A stretch of DNA of 64,000 bases from CBDDBK01 sp965225715 (GTDB lineage: Bacteria > Bacteroidota > Bacteroidia > Cytophagales > Flammeovirgaceae): the NCBI GenBank assembly GCA_965225715.1, contig CBDDBK010000001.1:1-64000 (forward strand), read 5' to 3'. Below the pieces are notes generated by a model. It did not search any database and was not told where the DNA came from. It worked only from the letters and a program-made list of their open reading frames with translations. Below are positions 18,765 through 28,015 of the stretch, in pieces (position 1 is the first letter of the stretch; each line of letters opens with the position of its first letter). A program made the position numbers and the translations under genes.

Positions 18765-19706
18765 ATGAACGAAAGAAAAAACACTATTGACAAAAAACTA
18801 AAGGGCATCCTTAAAAAATATCCCAGAGTTTTAGTAGTTGAGGACGATAGTTATCAGCTTGAAAAAATTCAAAAAAATTTAGAAAACATAGGGTTTACAT
18901 GCACCGCTCCCCGAATAGAAGAAGGAAAGCAACTTAAAGAAACTGTAAAAGAAATAATAGCGCATTCGGATCATTTTGACTGGGCAGTTTTAGATGTTGC
19001 TTTGCACAGCAATAGCGATTCAGACGGTATAGAATTAGCTAAATTTTTGAATAAGAAACGAGAACGTCCAATTATGTATCTGACTGCTATGGGTATGGAT
19101 TATTTGAATAAACACCTCACCGAAACTAGTTTTGCCAGATGGATATCTAAAATGTTTACAAGAAGTAAAACTCAAAATAAAATACCTCAAACAACGGCAA
19201 TGGACAAATCCAAAGCCCTTGCTCTTGATACCCTCAAAACCTCTGTTATTCAGTTTTTGTATCAGACCAAAATAGGGGTACATGACATTTATGAATATAA
19301 CGATAGATTAATTTCTGTTAATGGTCATCATATCCCTTTAACAGAAGTTGCTTTTGTTACTTCTAAGGAAGAGGATGTTGATCGAAAGATGCCAACTAAT
19401 GTTTATATCAAGCAAGGCAAAATATACGAAACTTACTATAAACTTAATGATTTTGCAACGACAGAAAAAACTAAAGCAGAACCAAAATACAAAAGACCTT
19501 ATTTCTACCGCTGTCATCAGTCTTACGTTATTAACTTGAATAATAATATTATAAAATTTGAATATGGCAGAAGAAGCTCTGAAAGATGGTTAGAATTAAA
19601 ACCTATATGGGGAAAAGAGTCAGAAAAAAAATTTTTACACACAAAGGAAGTAAAAATACCTCTTTCAATGGGAGCAGCTACTCATCTTAGAAGATTATTC
19701 AAATAG
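18765..19706 (+). CDS. LytTR-family response regulator
   Basis: 313 residues. Receiver domain with acidic pair VVEDD (Glu26, Asp27, Asp28) and phospho-acceptor in VLDVAL (Asp77). A linker of about 60 residues leads to a LytTR DNA-binding domain with VNGHHIPLTEVAFV and FYRCHQSYVINLNN. The receiver has a longer gap than usual before the conserved Thr (MYLTAMG). It acts downstream of the adjacent sensor kinase, on the same strand. Confidence 0.9.
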   Translation: MNERKNTIDKKLKGILKKYPRVLVVEDDSYQLEKIQKNLENIGFTCTAPRIEEGKQLKETVKEIIAHSDHFDWAVLDVALHSNSDSDGIELAKFLNKKRERPIMYLTAMGMDYLNKHLTETSFARWISKMFTRSKTQNKIPQTTAMDKSKALALDTLKTSVIQFLYQTKIGVHDIYEYNDRLISVNGHHIPLTEVAFVTSKEEDVDRKMPTNVYIKQGKIYETYYKLNDFATTEKTKAEPKYKRPYFYRCHQSYVINLNNNIIKFEYGRRSSERWLELKPIWGKESEKKFLHTKEVKIPLSMGAATHLRRLFK

Positions 19707-19823
19707 GAGATAAAAATCAGGAATTATCAAGATTAAAATACTGAAAATAAATAGGTTAACTTAAAAATTGTTAAATTTATAACTATTTGATAATCAAAAT
19801 ATTAAAAAAAAGCCAAACCATTG

Positions 19824-19916
19824 ATGAAAAAACTTTATAGTATTGCCGGTTGCAATGGCGCTCCCCAAGGAGTTATGAAAATCCCATTAAAAGATTGTAC
19901 CAATACAATTATTTAG
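19824..19916 (+). pseudogene. Zeta-toxin-like P-loop protein, N-terminal relic
   Basis: A 30-codon frame starts MKKLYSIAGCNGA, resembling the LYIIAGPNGAGKTT opening of zeta-toxin-like P-loop kinases, then loses the Walker A Gly-Lys-Thr and stops. The rest of the domain is absent. An intact small gene follows 7 bp later, matching the usual compact pairing of such genes, so I read this as the deleted remainder of the large partner. Confidence 0.45.
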
Positions 19917-19923
19917 ATATATT

Positions 19924-20112
19924 ATGAATGAGCAAGAAAATACTAAAGAGCTTCATAGAAAAATAGTTAAAGGGCTAGAGTTGACTTATGAACGACTTAT
20001 TAAATTTAAAAAAATGAAAAAGTCACCCCTAATCATTCAAAAAGGCGATAAAATAATAGAAATTGATCCCGAAGATGCCAAACCCAGTATAACTATAAAA
20101 TATAACTCTTAA
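19924..20112 (+). CDS. Small protein, probable partner of a lost zeta-toxin-like gene
   Basis: 62 residues, charged. Key segments are KELHRKIVKGLELTYERLIK and KKSPLIIQKGDKIIEIDPED. Small proteins with this LYRKIxxGLxxAYxKLIxFKKxKxSPLV pattern are often encoded beside zeta-toxin-like P-loop genes in cyanobacteria and Bacteroidota. That association is from memory and is not proof of antitoxin function. The large partner here survives only as a 30-codon relic just upstream. Confidence 0.55.
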   Translation: MNEQENTKELHRKIVKGLELTYERLIKFKKMKKSPLIIQKGDKIIEIDPEDAKPSITIKYNS

Positions 20113-20203
20113 CTAGTCTGTTTAATTTGTAGCTTTTTCGGGTTCATTTTGCAATTTTTTATGTCCCAACTTTTTTTGAAGACATCTACTTTTACCAAAG
20201 ATA

Positions 20204-21103
20204 TTAGCGCTTGCGCCCTAATTTTATAATTTCTTGAACACGTTTTTCAGAAATATTTAGGGCTTTAGCAATGATAGGAGGTGAAATATTTTCTTTATAG
20301 AATCCAAGCACTGATTCTACTCGTCCTTTTTCAATTCCTTTTTCAATTCCTTTTTCAATTCCTTTTTCAATTCCTTTTTCAATTCCTTCTACTCGTCCTC
20401 TTTGGAACAAAGGATGTTTCACAATATCAAAAGTAATAGGCATAGCATCAATAATTTTAGAAAGTAAATCAGTTAATTCGGGACGTAAACCCAATAATAA
20501 AAACAAACCATGTAAATCTTCTCTAAATTCATGGTCAGAGGAACTAAGTTGTTCTAATTGACCAACACTTATCCTCAAAATATCTTCTTTTTCATCCTCA
20601 GCCATAGCACATAGAGGCGCTATGAAGGCTAATTTTGAAGGCTCTGACGATAATAAGGCACGTGCATCTATAGCTGATAAATCGATCAAATCAAAACCCC
20701 GATAAATCGTATCGGCATCAAGTTGAGTCAACATAGTAGACTTTTTGGCCCCCAAATAAATAACCACATGACGAATAGGCAAATCGTATTGTCTTAGCAA
20801 AAAACCATGATATTCTCCAATGCGATTAAGCATATTAGGGTCATTTGTAGTCTGAAATTCAATATGAATCAGTTCTTTTCCCTTAGGCGTTTCAACTTCA
20901 CAGAGAAAATCTACTTCACGCTTGACCAGCAAAGTTTTATGGATTTGAGGATCTAAAATTATAGAGTTTAAAATTTTAATATTCAATTGCTTAGTAAGCA
21001 GTGGAAAGAAAAAATCTTTGATGTTTTCTTTGAAGAGCCAATCGAAGCGACTATTTCTTTTGCCTTCTTTTTTTTCTTGTTCTTTTTTCTTGTTCCCAGT
21101 CAT
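20204..21103 (-). CDS. Rpn-like PD-(D/E)XK nuclease with GIEK repeat tail
   Basis: 299 residues. The N-terminal nuclease-like domain starts DWLFKENIKDFFFPLL, with the core REVDFLCEV and LIHIEFQTTND (Asp...Glu-x-Gln variant), as in Rpn/YhgA-like proteins. Some family members are DNA endonucleases that promote recombination. Residues near 240-260 are five exact copies of GIEK, encoded by a 12-bp tandem repeat. The C-terminus (ESVLGFYKENISPPIIAKAL, then NISEKRVQEIIKL) looks like a small helix-turn-helix and is shared with the paralogue at 26219. Confidence 0.85.
   Translation of the reverse strand: MTGNKKKEQEKKEGKRNSRFDWLFKENIKDFFFPLLTKQLNIKILNSIILDPQIHKTLLVKREVDFLCEVETPKGKELIHIEFQTTNDPNMLNRIGEYHGFLLRQYDLPIRHVVIYLGAKKSTMLTQLDADTIYRGFDLIDLSAIDARALLSSEPSKLAFIAPLCAMAEDEKEDILRISVGQLEQLSSSDHEFREDLHGLFLLLGLRPELTDLLSKIIDAMPITFDIVKHPLFQRGRVEGIEKGIEKGIEKGIEKGIEKGRVESVLGFYKENISPPIIAKALNISEKRVQEIIKLGRKR
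20325..20384 (-). repeat. 12-bp minisatellite, 5 units, inside the Rpn-like gene
   Basis: Five identical copies of CCTTTTTCAATT on the plus strand, encoding GIEK units. Unit gain or loss would keep the frame. Confidence 0.95.
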
Positions 21104-21115
21104 GTCCTTTTTTTG

Positions 21116-21201
21116 ATAGCCATACTATATTTATTTTTGCAAAAGGTCCGATTTTAATATAAATGAGTTAGAATCCTAAAAATCCTTTTTTCAAGCGACA
21201 A
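21116..21201 (+). repeat. Family A dispersed repeat, near-complete copy
   Basis: Head ATAGCCATACTAT, middle AATATAAATGAGTTAGAATC, tail AAAAATCCTTTTTTCAAGCG then ACA. It lies 13 bp before the Rpn-like start codon, in the 381-bp spacer 21104-21484. The rest of that spacer has a 62-codon open frame (21208-21396) without recognisable features, not called as a gene. Confidence 0.75.
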
Positions 21202-21484
21202 AAACGCATGTTAAGCATTTTTTATTTGATTAACAAAAAAACCTATCTTTTAAATTGGGACAACTTGTTTGAACCATTATCTGGCAAATTAAACAGCCCA
21301 CCCTTAGACATATTTGCGTATTTTAGTCCGTTCGATTTTCCTCATTTTTTTAATCTGCGCGTTTTATCGGACGAAATGCGCGCCTTTTTCCAATGAAAAT
21401 TAAAATTTCTTGCATGGTAAACTATAGACATTTATAATTGAGATTAATTGGTAACAAATTTTTAGTTTTTAATCAATCATTATT

Positions 21485-24400
21485 ATGCCTAAAGTTGTAT
21501 TTATTGTTGTAGTTAGTGTACTATTTTTTACCCAGCTATACGCTCAAAATATAGATAGCGGTTTAGTTGTTCATTATCCTTTTGAAAACCACTTGGAAGA
21601 TACCGTAAGCGATCTCGATGGCAACAGCATTAATGGCACAGTATCCTATGTACCAGGTGTTTCAGGAATGGCTTTGCAAATGCCCAATATTATTACCCCG
21701 GCAAATGATAACCACAGAATAGAAGTAACCCCTTGGCAACCAGGAGATAGTTCTTTTACGGTTTCGGGGTGGATACATATTGAGGAATCAGAGATTGGGG
21801 TAGCAATTAGAACAGCTCCTTTGCTTACCTATCAAGATGGTGGCTTTAGGTTTTCACATGGTTTTCAACATGCTGTTGTGGATAGAGGAAATAGAGAAAT
21901 TGTTGCGTATCTACGAGCTTCTTCAACTGATCACTACCTTTCCGTTAACTGTTTTAGCTATTCCCGCTGGGTGCATTCAGCTTTTACAGTCAATAGAATT
22001 ACAGGTATTTTAACCTTATTTGTCGACGGAATTGAGGTTGCAAGCAGCAATTTTAACGAAACTGTAATGCCCACTAAAGGCTTTATTGGATCATATGATG
22101 CTGATATTGCAAGAAATGGGCATCCTCGTTATGTTACCTCCGGCGCCCGCCTAGATGAAATTAGAGTATATAACCGGGCTTTAAGTCCTGAAGAAATCCG
22201 CTTATTATATACTACGGATGGCGGAACTGTAACACCCCGAGTAGCGCCCTTAGCTCATCTCACTACTGACGCGACAACCTCTAGCTTTACAGCCTATTGG
22301 ACAGATACGCTAACATCAGATAGTTATCTCATTGATATTGCTACCAATAGAACATTTACAAATAATTACGTGAGCCAAAATATTTCAACAACCGATACTT
22401 TTCATCTGGTTACAGGTCTAACTCCGGCCACAGCTTATTACTATCGGGTGCGAAGCCTTACAACTTGTGGGGATACGTCGGTTTACTCAAATGTTATCCG
22501 GGTGCAAACCAACGCTAATCCCACTTGTGCTATTCGTTTTGCTGATACCCCCACACTGATAACGGAAATTACCGGTAGTTCTACTAGCCAGCATTACATG
22601 TTTTTTAACGTTCAAGAAAATACAGGCAATATTGCCTATACTATTGGGGCTAATGGAGGTACTGGTACCGGTTTTGATAGGTTGGTTTTTATTCCCAAAA
22701 TGGGTTCTAGTACTTTTGGAACCCCAGTTTTGGTAAGAAGTGGACTTTCCGGTGCCAATTCACCCTTGATTTTAGATTTCAACAACGACGGGTACGATGA
22801 TATTGTAGCCAGTACTGAGGATAATGGGGGTTCTGGAAAAGGCTTTTGGTGGTTTACAAATAACCAAAGCAATTCCTTTACCCAAACTTCCAATTATTCA
22901 GTTAGCCCTGATGTTACCCTTACTCATCTTATTGATTTGGAGAATGACGGCGATTTGGATATTATTGGAGTTGGAAGTGCACCACTTTATTTTTTTGAAA
23001 ATAACTCGGGGCTTTTTACAAGAGGCATAAATAATACAATTACCAGATCTTGGCTTACTTTATTAATTTCAGATTTTACAGGGGACGGTTTCGAAGATAT
23101 TATAAGTTACGAGGATCCGAATTTAGTCTTATATGAAAATCAAAGAAATGGAACATTTTTAACAGGACGCCCTATTTCCACTATCTCATCTTTGGAAGGT
23201 TACGCTATTTCCGATGTAGATCAAGATGGTGATCCGGATATTGTTGGGGTCAGCAATGATTCTGTATTTTTACTCATAAACAATGGTTTAGGGGTTTTAG
23301 ATAGACTAGCCATCCATAATTTTAGGACAACTATGGATATAGAGGCTATTGAAATGGCCGATTTCAACGGTAATGGTTTTGAAGATTTGATTATCTTCAA
23401 TGCTTTAGATTCAACAATTTTGGCATTGGAGAATAGAAATGGTGTCTTTGCCACTACTACTTCCGTTCTAATAGATTTGAATATATTTCCGCTTATAAAT
23501 GGTGCTTTTAATGGAAGGCATTTGCAAACTCACGATGTAGATCAGGATGGCGATTTAGATTTGGTGCTGGGATCTCTTTCTACACCCTATCGAATTGTTT
23601 GGTATGAGAATTTGAGTGTAATTATGCCTCCTGTAACAAATGCTATTTCAGCCACCATTTGTACGGGAGATAGTTATGCCTTTGGCAGTCAAAACTTAAC
23701 ATCTTCAGGGACTTATAGCGAAACGTTTATAGCGGCAAATGGCTGTGATTCGGTGGTTTCCTTAAATTTAGTGGTTTTGTCGGTACTTACCAACACGATT
23801 TCGGCAAATATTTGTGCCGGTGATTCCTATATTTTAGGGACCCAAACATTAATAACATCAGGGACTTATAGCGAAACGTTTATAGCGGCAAATGGCTGTG
23901 ATTCGGTGGTTTCCTTAAATTTAGTGGTTTTGTCGGTACTTACCAACACGATTTCGGCAAATATTTGTTCAGGTCAAAGCTATGCCTTTGGCAGTCAGAC
24001 CTTAACCACATCAGGAGTTTATAGCGAAATATTCACAGCATCAGGAGGTTGTGATTCGGTGGTAGTTGTAACGTTAAATGTTCTGCAAGAAATAACCAAT
24101 ACTATTTCAGAAACTATTTGTTCAGGTCAAAGCTATGCCTTTGGCAGTCAAAACTTAACAACATCAGGGACTTATAGCGAAACGTTTATAGCGTTAAATG
24201 GATGTGATTCAGTAGTTAATTTAACCTTAACAGTAACAGTTTTACCAGAAATAACCAATACTATTTCAGTGACTATTTGTTCAGGTCAAAGCTATGCCTT
24301 TGGCAGTCAAAACTTAACAACATCAGGAGTTTATAGCGAAATATTCACAGCATCAGGAGGTTGTGATTCGGTGGTAGTTGTAACGTTAAATGTTCTGCAA

Positions 24401-25006
24401 GAAATAACCAATACTATTTCAGAAACTATTTGTTCAGGTCAAAGCTATGCCTTTGGCAGTCAAAACTTAACAACATCAGGGACTTATAGCGAAACGTTTG
24501 CTTCTAATAATTGCGATTCCACGGTAATATTAAATCTGTCAGTTTTGGAAACAGTTCAAAAAGAAATAGTCGATACAATATGTTCCGATAGCTCTTACTT
24601 ATTTGGTAATGAAATAATTACATCCTCAGGTACCTATACTCAAAGTCAAAGATATGAAAATAATAGTTGTAATTCGATATTAACTACTTTAAGATTGGAA
24701 GTTGTGGAATGTGTGCCTCCTGTACCATGTCTCACCCATCAAGATGTCCAAAATTTCATAAGCCCTGATGATGATGGGGCAAATGATAATTGGGTAATTA
24801 AGGGTCTGAGCGATTTTCCAAACACAGAAGTTACTATCTATTCCAACTGGGGCAACGTGGTGTATCAAAAAAGCAACTATCAAAACGATTGGAAATGTGT
24901 TGATCATGGAGGGAAAAAAGTACCCGCAGGCAATTATATATATGTCGTGAAACCCAACAAGGGAGATTGTCCAATTCTAAACGGTACCCTGACGGTGCAG
25001 TATTAA
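21485..25006 (+). CDS. Large secreted multidomain protein with type B (gliding-associated) T9SS signal
   Basis: 1173 residues. A signal peptide ends at LYAQ. A LamG/concanavalin-like domain (VVHYPFENHLEDTVS to DEIRVYNRALSPEEI) is followed by a fibronectin III-like unit, then FG-GAP/VCBS-type repeats with DxDxDGxxD signatures (DVDQDGDPDIVGV, DVDQDGDLDLVLG). Seven tandem units of about 50 residues follow (ICSGQSYAFGSQ...GCDSVV). The C-terminus (FISPDDDGANDNWVIKGL, TIYSNWGNVVY, PAGNYIYVV) is the CHU_C-type domain used for type IX export and surface attachment. A PorP/SprF-like gene follows 44 bp later, the usual partner of type B substrates. Confidence 0.92.
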   Translation: MPKVVFIVVVSVLFFTQLYAQNIDSGLVVHYPFENHLEDTVSDLDGNSINGTVSYVPGVSGMALQMPNIITPANDNHRIEVTPWQPGDSSFTVSGWIHIEESEIGVAIRTAPLLTYQDGGFRFSHGFQHAVVDRGNREIVAYLRASSTDHYLSVNCFSYSRWVHSAFTVNRITGILTLFVDGIEVASSNFNETVMPTKGFIGSYDADIARNGHPRYVTSGARLDEIRVYNRALSPEEIRLLYTTDGGTVTPRVAPLAHLTTDATTSSFTAYWTDTLTSDSYLIDIATNRTFTNNYVSQNISTTDTFHLVTGLTPATAYYYRVRSLTTCGDTSVYSNVIRVQTNANPTCAIRFADTPTLITEITGSSTSQHYMFFNVQENTGNIAYTIGANGGTGTGFDRLVFIPKMGSSTFGTPVLVRSGLSGANSPLILDFNNDGYDDIVASTEDNGGSGKGFWWFTNNQSNSFTQTSNYSVSPDVTLTHLIDLENDGDLDIIGVGSAPLYFFENNSGLFTRGINNTITRSWLTLLISDFTGDGFEDIISYEDPNLVLYENQRNGTFLTGRPISTISSLEGYAISDVDQDGDPDIVGVSNDSVFLLINNGLGVLDRLAIHNFRTTMDIEAIEMADFNGNGFEDLIIFNALDSTILALENRNGVFATTTSVLIDLNIFPLINGAFNGRHLQTHDVDQDGDLDLVLGSLSTPYRIVWYENLSVIMPPVTNAISATICTGDSYAFGSQNLTSSGTYSETFIAANGCDSVVSLNLVVLSVLTNTISANICAGDSYILGTQTLITSGTYSETFIAANGCDSVVSLNLVVLSVLTNTISANICSGQSYAFGSQTLTTSGVYSEIFTASGGCDSVVVVTLNVLQEITNTISETICSGQSYAFGSQNLTTSGTYSETFIALNGCDSVVNLTLTVTVLPEITNTISVTICSGQSYAFGSQNLTTSGVYSEIFTASGGCDSVVVVTLNVLQEITNTISETICSGQSYAFGSQNLTTSGTYSETFASNNCDSTVILNLSVLETVQKEIVDTICSDSSYLFGNEIITSSGTYTQSQRYENNSCNSILTTLRLEVVECVPPVPCLTHQDVQNFISPDDDGANDNWVIKGLSDFPNTEVTIYSNWGNVVYQKSNYQNDWKCVDHGGKKVPAGNYIYVVKPNKGDCPILNGTLTVQY
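23636..24690 (+). repeat. Seven tandem units of about 150 bp inside the secreted protein gene
   Basis: Each unit encodes N-T-I-S...ICxGxSYxFGxQxL...SGxYSExF...CDSvV. Units 1-2 share more than 100 bp that are almost identical. Units 3-4 and 5-6 form a two-unit higher-order repeat (SGGCDSVVVVTLNVLQEIT units alternate with NLTTSGTYSETF units). Unit 7 is diverged. The pattern indicates recent internal duplication. Confidence 0.9.
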
Positions 25007-25050
25007 AATGTACTAATTTTTCTGTATTTTAATTTTTTTAATTCCCAATT

Positions 25051-26097
25051 ATGATGCGTTATTTATTGATTTTAAGTTTTTTTTGTTTAAAAAATTTTTG
25101 GATGCTTGGCCAAAGTACTTTACCAGCCTATACGCAATATCTCACGAACAATTTACTCATCAATAGCGCCGTGGCCGGCGTTTTCGACGAAAACCAAATA
25201 AAATGGAGTTGGCGAGGATTTGGATCTGGTATAAACAACGCTCCGCAGAATTATTATCTTTCGGCTAACTTTGGGTTTGGAAAAACGGAAAATTGGGGAC
25301 ATGGATTAAGTGCAATCATTACCTCAGACCAGGGTGGTATTTTAAAATACAACAGCTATCAAATAGGTTATGCTTTTAATTTTATCGTAAAAAAAATAGA
25401 AGGAGAAACACGGATAAGTCCAGATTACGAAGTCCAAAGAAATCCCAATACAAGCATTAAGAAAACTAAAAAAAAAGATATTCACCTTTCTCTTGGTCTT
25501 CAAACCCAAACATTTAGTTCTGGTTTGAATATCAGTAAACTCAACAATACTAATCTAAACGATAGGTTTATTAGAAATATTGACAACTCCACCCATATTG
25601 ATTTTGGCGCTGCTTTATGGTTATATAGTTCCAAATTTTATTCGGGGGTTTCAGTTACTAATGTTGTTAGTGGCTTAGGAACTAATAGACCGGATGTTAG
25701 CAATTATTTATTGCCTCATATTTTTGTCACGGGAGGGTATAGATTTGACTTAGGAAATGATACTAAGATTATTGGACTTACGCCTTCCTTAATGTGGAAA
25801 AAAACACTCATTCCTGAAAGTGCTGATATTCAAATTTCTGATCAATTGGATATTAATCTCATCATTGATAATTTACTTATATCTGGACTTTGGTTCTCTA
25901 CTTCTTATAGAACTCAAGGTCAATTTGCTTTGGGTATCGGATTCATTTTTCCAAAAGCAATAGATGTTTCGTATACGTATAATTATATAAGCAATAACAT
26001 TGGGCTCATCGGTGTTCATGAAATGGTCGCGACTGTTAGACTTGGAGAAAAATCGAAGAAAACAGATTTTAACCCAGTTCCGTGGCTATTCCACTGA
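25051..26097 (+). CDS. PorP/SprF-family type IX secretion outer membrane protein
   Basis: 348 residues. A signal peptide ends near FWMLGQS, followed by the family opening LPAYTQYLTNNLLINSAVAG (cf. PxYTQYxxNxxxxNPAxAG) and alternating beta-barrel strands. PorP/SprF proteins are outer membrane components that act with particular type B substrates. It lies 44 bp downstream of such a substrate gene, so the pair is probably one export/attachment unit. A lysine-rich loop (KKTKKKDIHLS) interrupts the barrel. Confidence 0.9.
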   Translation: MMRYLLILSFFCLKNFWMLGQSTLPAYTQYLTNNLLINSAVAGVFDENQIKWSWRGFGSGINNAPQNYYLSANFGFGKTENWGHGLSAIITSDQGGILKYNSYQIGYAFNFIVKKIEGETRISPDYEVQRNPNTSIKKTKKKDIHLSLGLQTQTFSSGLNISKLNNTNLNDRFIRNIDNSTHIDFGAALWLYSSKFYSGVSVTNVVSGLGTNRPDVSNYLLPHIFVTGGYRFDLGNDTKIIGLTPSLMWKKTLIPESADIQISDQLDINLIIDNLLISGLWFSTSYRTQGQFALGIGFIFPKAIDVSYTYNYISNNIGLIGVHEMVATVRLGEKSKKTDFNPVPWLFH

Positions 26098-26218
26098 CAA
26101 AGTTCAAAACTTTGTCAAAGGTTTAAATAGTCTATCATTTTTTAGGTTTTGGCGTTTGATTAATTTATTTTCAAGATTGTAATTTTCCTAATATTTGTTT
26201 ACCAATAAATAGTTTAAA

Positions 26219-27268
26219 ATGAGATATTTAGACCCTAAGAACGATTTAACCTTTAAAAAAATCTTCGGAGAACATAAAGATTTATTAATCAGTTTTTTAA
26301 ATGCCTTATTGCCTTTAGAAAAAGGGCGTTTTATTGAAAGTATTGACTATATTTCTCCTGAGCAAGTGCCTAGTTTACCAACTTATAAAAACTCTATAGT
26401 TGATGTAAAATGCAAAGATAATCACGATCAACAATTTATTGTAGAGATGCAAAACTCGTGGACCTCGGAATTTAAATATCGGGTTTTGTATAATACGACT
26501 AAAGCTTATTCCAGACAACTCCAAAAAGGGCAGCTCTATGAAACACTAATGCCGGTTTATGCTTTAAATTTGGTTGACGACCGCTTTAGTCATTCCAAGG
26601 ATTATTATCATCATTATACCCTCTTAAATGTAACCAATCTCGAGGATAAAATTGAAGGTATAGAGTTGGTATTTATAGAGTTACCTAATTTTAAAGTTCA
26701 GAGTATTTCTGAAAAGAAGATGCATATTTTATGGCTTAGGTTTTTAACAGAAATTCAAGATGGGACAGTAAATATACCTGCTGACTTAGTTAAAGATAAG
26801 CATACTCGAAAAGCTTTAGATATTTTAGAGGAATCAAGTTTCAGTGAAGGCGAATTAGAAGCATATGATAAATACTGGGATGGGATTAGTCGAGAGCGCA
26901 CTTTTATAGCTTTAAAACAACGTAGTTTAAAAATTTTAAAGAAAGAAAGAGAAAAAGGTATTAAAGAAGGTATTAAAGAAGGTATCGAAAAAGGTATCGA
27001 AAAAGGGATTGAAGAAGGTATCGAAAAAGGGATTGAAGAAGGTATCGAAAAAGGGATTGAAAAAGGGATCGAAAAAGGGATCGAAAAAGGGATTGAAAAA
27101 GGGATTGAAAAAGGGATTGAAAAAGGGATTGAAAAAGGGATCGAAAAAGGAAAAATAGAGTCAGTACTTGGGTTTTATAATAATGGAATTTCAATAGATA
27201 TCATCTCAAAATCACTTAGTATTTCTGAAAAAAGAGTTCAAGAAATTATCAAATTGGAGAAAAAATAA
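26219..27268 (+). CDS. Rpn-family PD-(D/E)XK nuclease/transposase-like protein with long GIEK tail
   Basis: 349 residues. The opening MRYLDPKNDLTFKKIFGEH and the core NSIVDVKCKDN...FIVEMQNSW are the PF12784-type Rpn nuclease domain, with an Asp...Glu-x-Gln active site. Around residues 247-310 there are 16 units of GI(E/K)(K/E) encoded by 12-bp repeats. The C-terminus (ESVLGFYNNGISIDIISKSL, SISEKRVQEIIKLE) is nearly the same tail as in the minus-strand Rpn-like gene at 20204, although the nuclease domains belong to different subgroups. The downstream nitroreductase gene starts 5 bp after the stop. Confidence 0.88.
   Translation: MRYLDPKNDLTFKKIFGEHKDLLISFLNALLPLEKGRFIESIDYISPEQVPSLPTYKNSIVDVKCKDNHDQQFIVEMQNSWTSEFKYRVLYNTTKAYSRQLQKGQLYETLMPVYALNLVDDRFSHSKDYYHHYTLLNVTNLEDKIEGIELVFIELPNFKVQSISEKKMHILWLRFLTEIQDGTVNIPADLVKDKHTRKALDILEESSFSEGELEAYDKYWDGISRERTFIALKQRSLKILKKEREKGIKEGIKEGIEKGIEKGIEEGIEKGIEEGIEKGIEKGIEKGIEKGIEKGIEKGIEKGIEKGIEKGKIESVLGFYNNGISIDIISKSLSISEKRVQEIIKLEKK
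26957..27148 (+). repeat. 12-bp minisatellite, 16 units, inside the Rpn gene
   Basis: Units are GGGATTGAAAAA and close variants (GGTATCGAAAAA, GGTATTAAAGAA). The later units are almost identical, consistent with ongoing expansion by slippage. Confidence 0.95.
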
Positions 27269-27273
27269 AATTC

Positions 27274-27966
27274 ATGACTCAACAAAAATCTATACTTATC
27301 AAAGGATTTAAACATATTGTTTACAAACAAAAGACTTATAAAGAATCTGAAATGCTAAGCCGAAGCCTAAATTTTTACAACTGGCTTAATAAACGTCGTT
27401 CGGTAAGGTCTTTTAGCAACAAGCCTGTTGCTAAAGAGATTATAGATAATATTATCCTATGTGCTTCGACAGCACCATCAGGAGCTCATAAACAACCTTG
27501 GACCTTTTGCGCCATATCTAAACCGAGTCTAAAAGCTGAAATTCGAAAAGCAGCAGAAAAAGAGGAAAAACAGAGCTATGAAAACAGAATGAACAAACGT
27601 TGGAAAAAAGATTTACAACCCTTAGCCACGGATATGCATAAGCCTTTCTTAGAAATAGCCCCTTGGCTTATTGTTGTTTTCAAAAAAGTATATGACTTTG
27701 ACGAAGAAGGCATAAAACACAATAATTATTACGTTAATGAATCGGTTGGCATAGCCTGTGGCATACTTATAACAAGTATACACCATGCAGGTTTAGTAAC
27801 CTTAACGCATACGCCAAGTCCAATGAATTTTTTAGCCAAAATATTGCAGCGTCCTAATCATGAAAGAGCTTTTTTAGTGTTGCCTGTCGGCTATGCTCAA
27901 GAGCCTACTTTTGTCCCCAATTTAAAACGCAAAAAACTCGAAGACATAAGCATTTATTATGAATAA
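27274..27966 (+). CDS. Nitroreductase-family flavoprotein, iodotyrosine deiodinase-like
   Basis: 230 residues. FMN-binding opening RRSVRSFSNKPV and SGAHKQPWTF; YVNESVGIACGILITSIHHA and LTHTPSPMNFL are the features of the iodotyrosine deiodinase-like branch. The family uses FMN and NAD(P)H-derived electrons for reductive dehalogenation or related reductions; the substrate here cannot be read from sequence. It starts 5 bp after the Rpn gene and is probably cotranscribed with it. An N-terminal extension (1-30) precedes the core. Confidence 0.88.
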   Translation: MTQQKSILIKGFKHIVYKQKTYKESEMLSRSLNFYNWLNKRRSVRSFSNKPVAKEIIDNIILCASTAPSGAHKQPWTFCAISKPSLKAEIRKAAEKEEKQSYENRMNKRWKKDLQPLATDMHKPFLEIAPWLIVVFKKVYDFDEEGIKHNNYYVNESVGIACGILITSIHHAGLVTLTHTPSPMNFLAKILQRPNHERAFLVLPVGYAQEPTFVPNLKRKKLEDISIYYE

Positions 27967-28015
27967 TACAATTTATAACAATTTGATTATAAGTTATTTT
28001 AAAAGTCAAAATTTT

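Noticed and set aside
21208..21396. 62-codon open frame after a family A repeat
   Set aside because: No recognisable domain, no upstream Shine-Dalgarno-like or family support; may be chance.
20325..27148. Regular short repeats considered as a CRISPR array
   Set aside because: The 12-bp units are contiguous, without spacers, and lie in coding frames; no cas genes are present.
26973..27194. Antisense open frame full of Ser-Leu-Phe-Gln repeats
   Set aside because: It is the reverse reading of the 12-bp minisatellite in the Rpn gene, not an independent gene.
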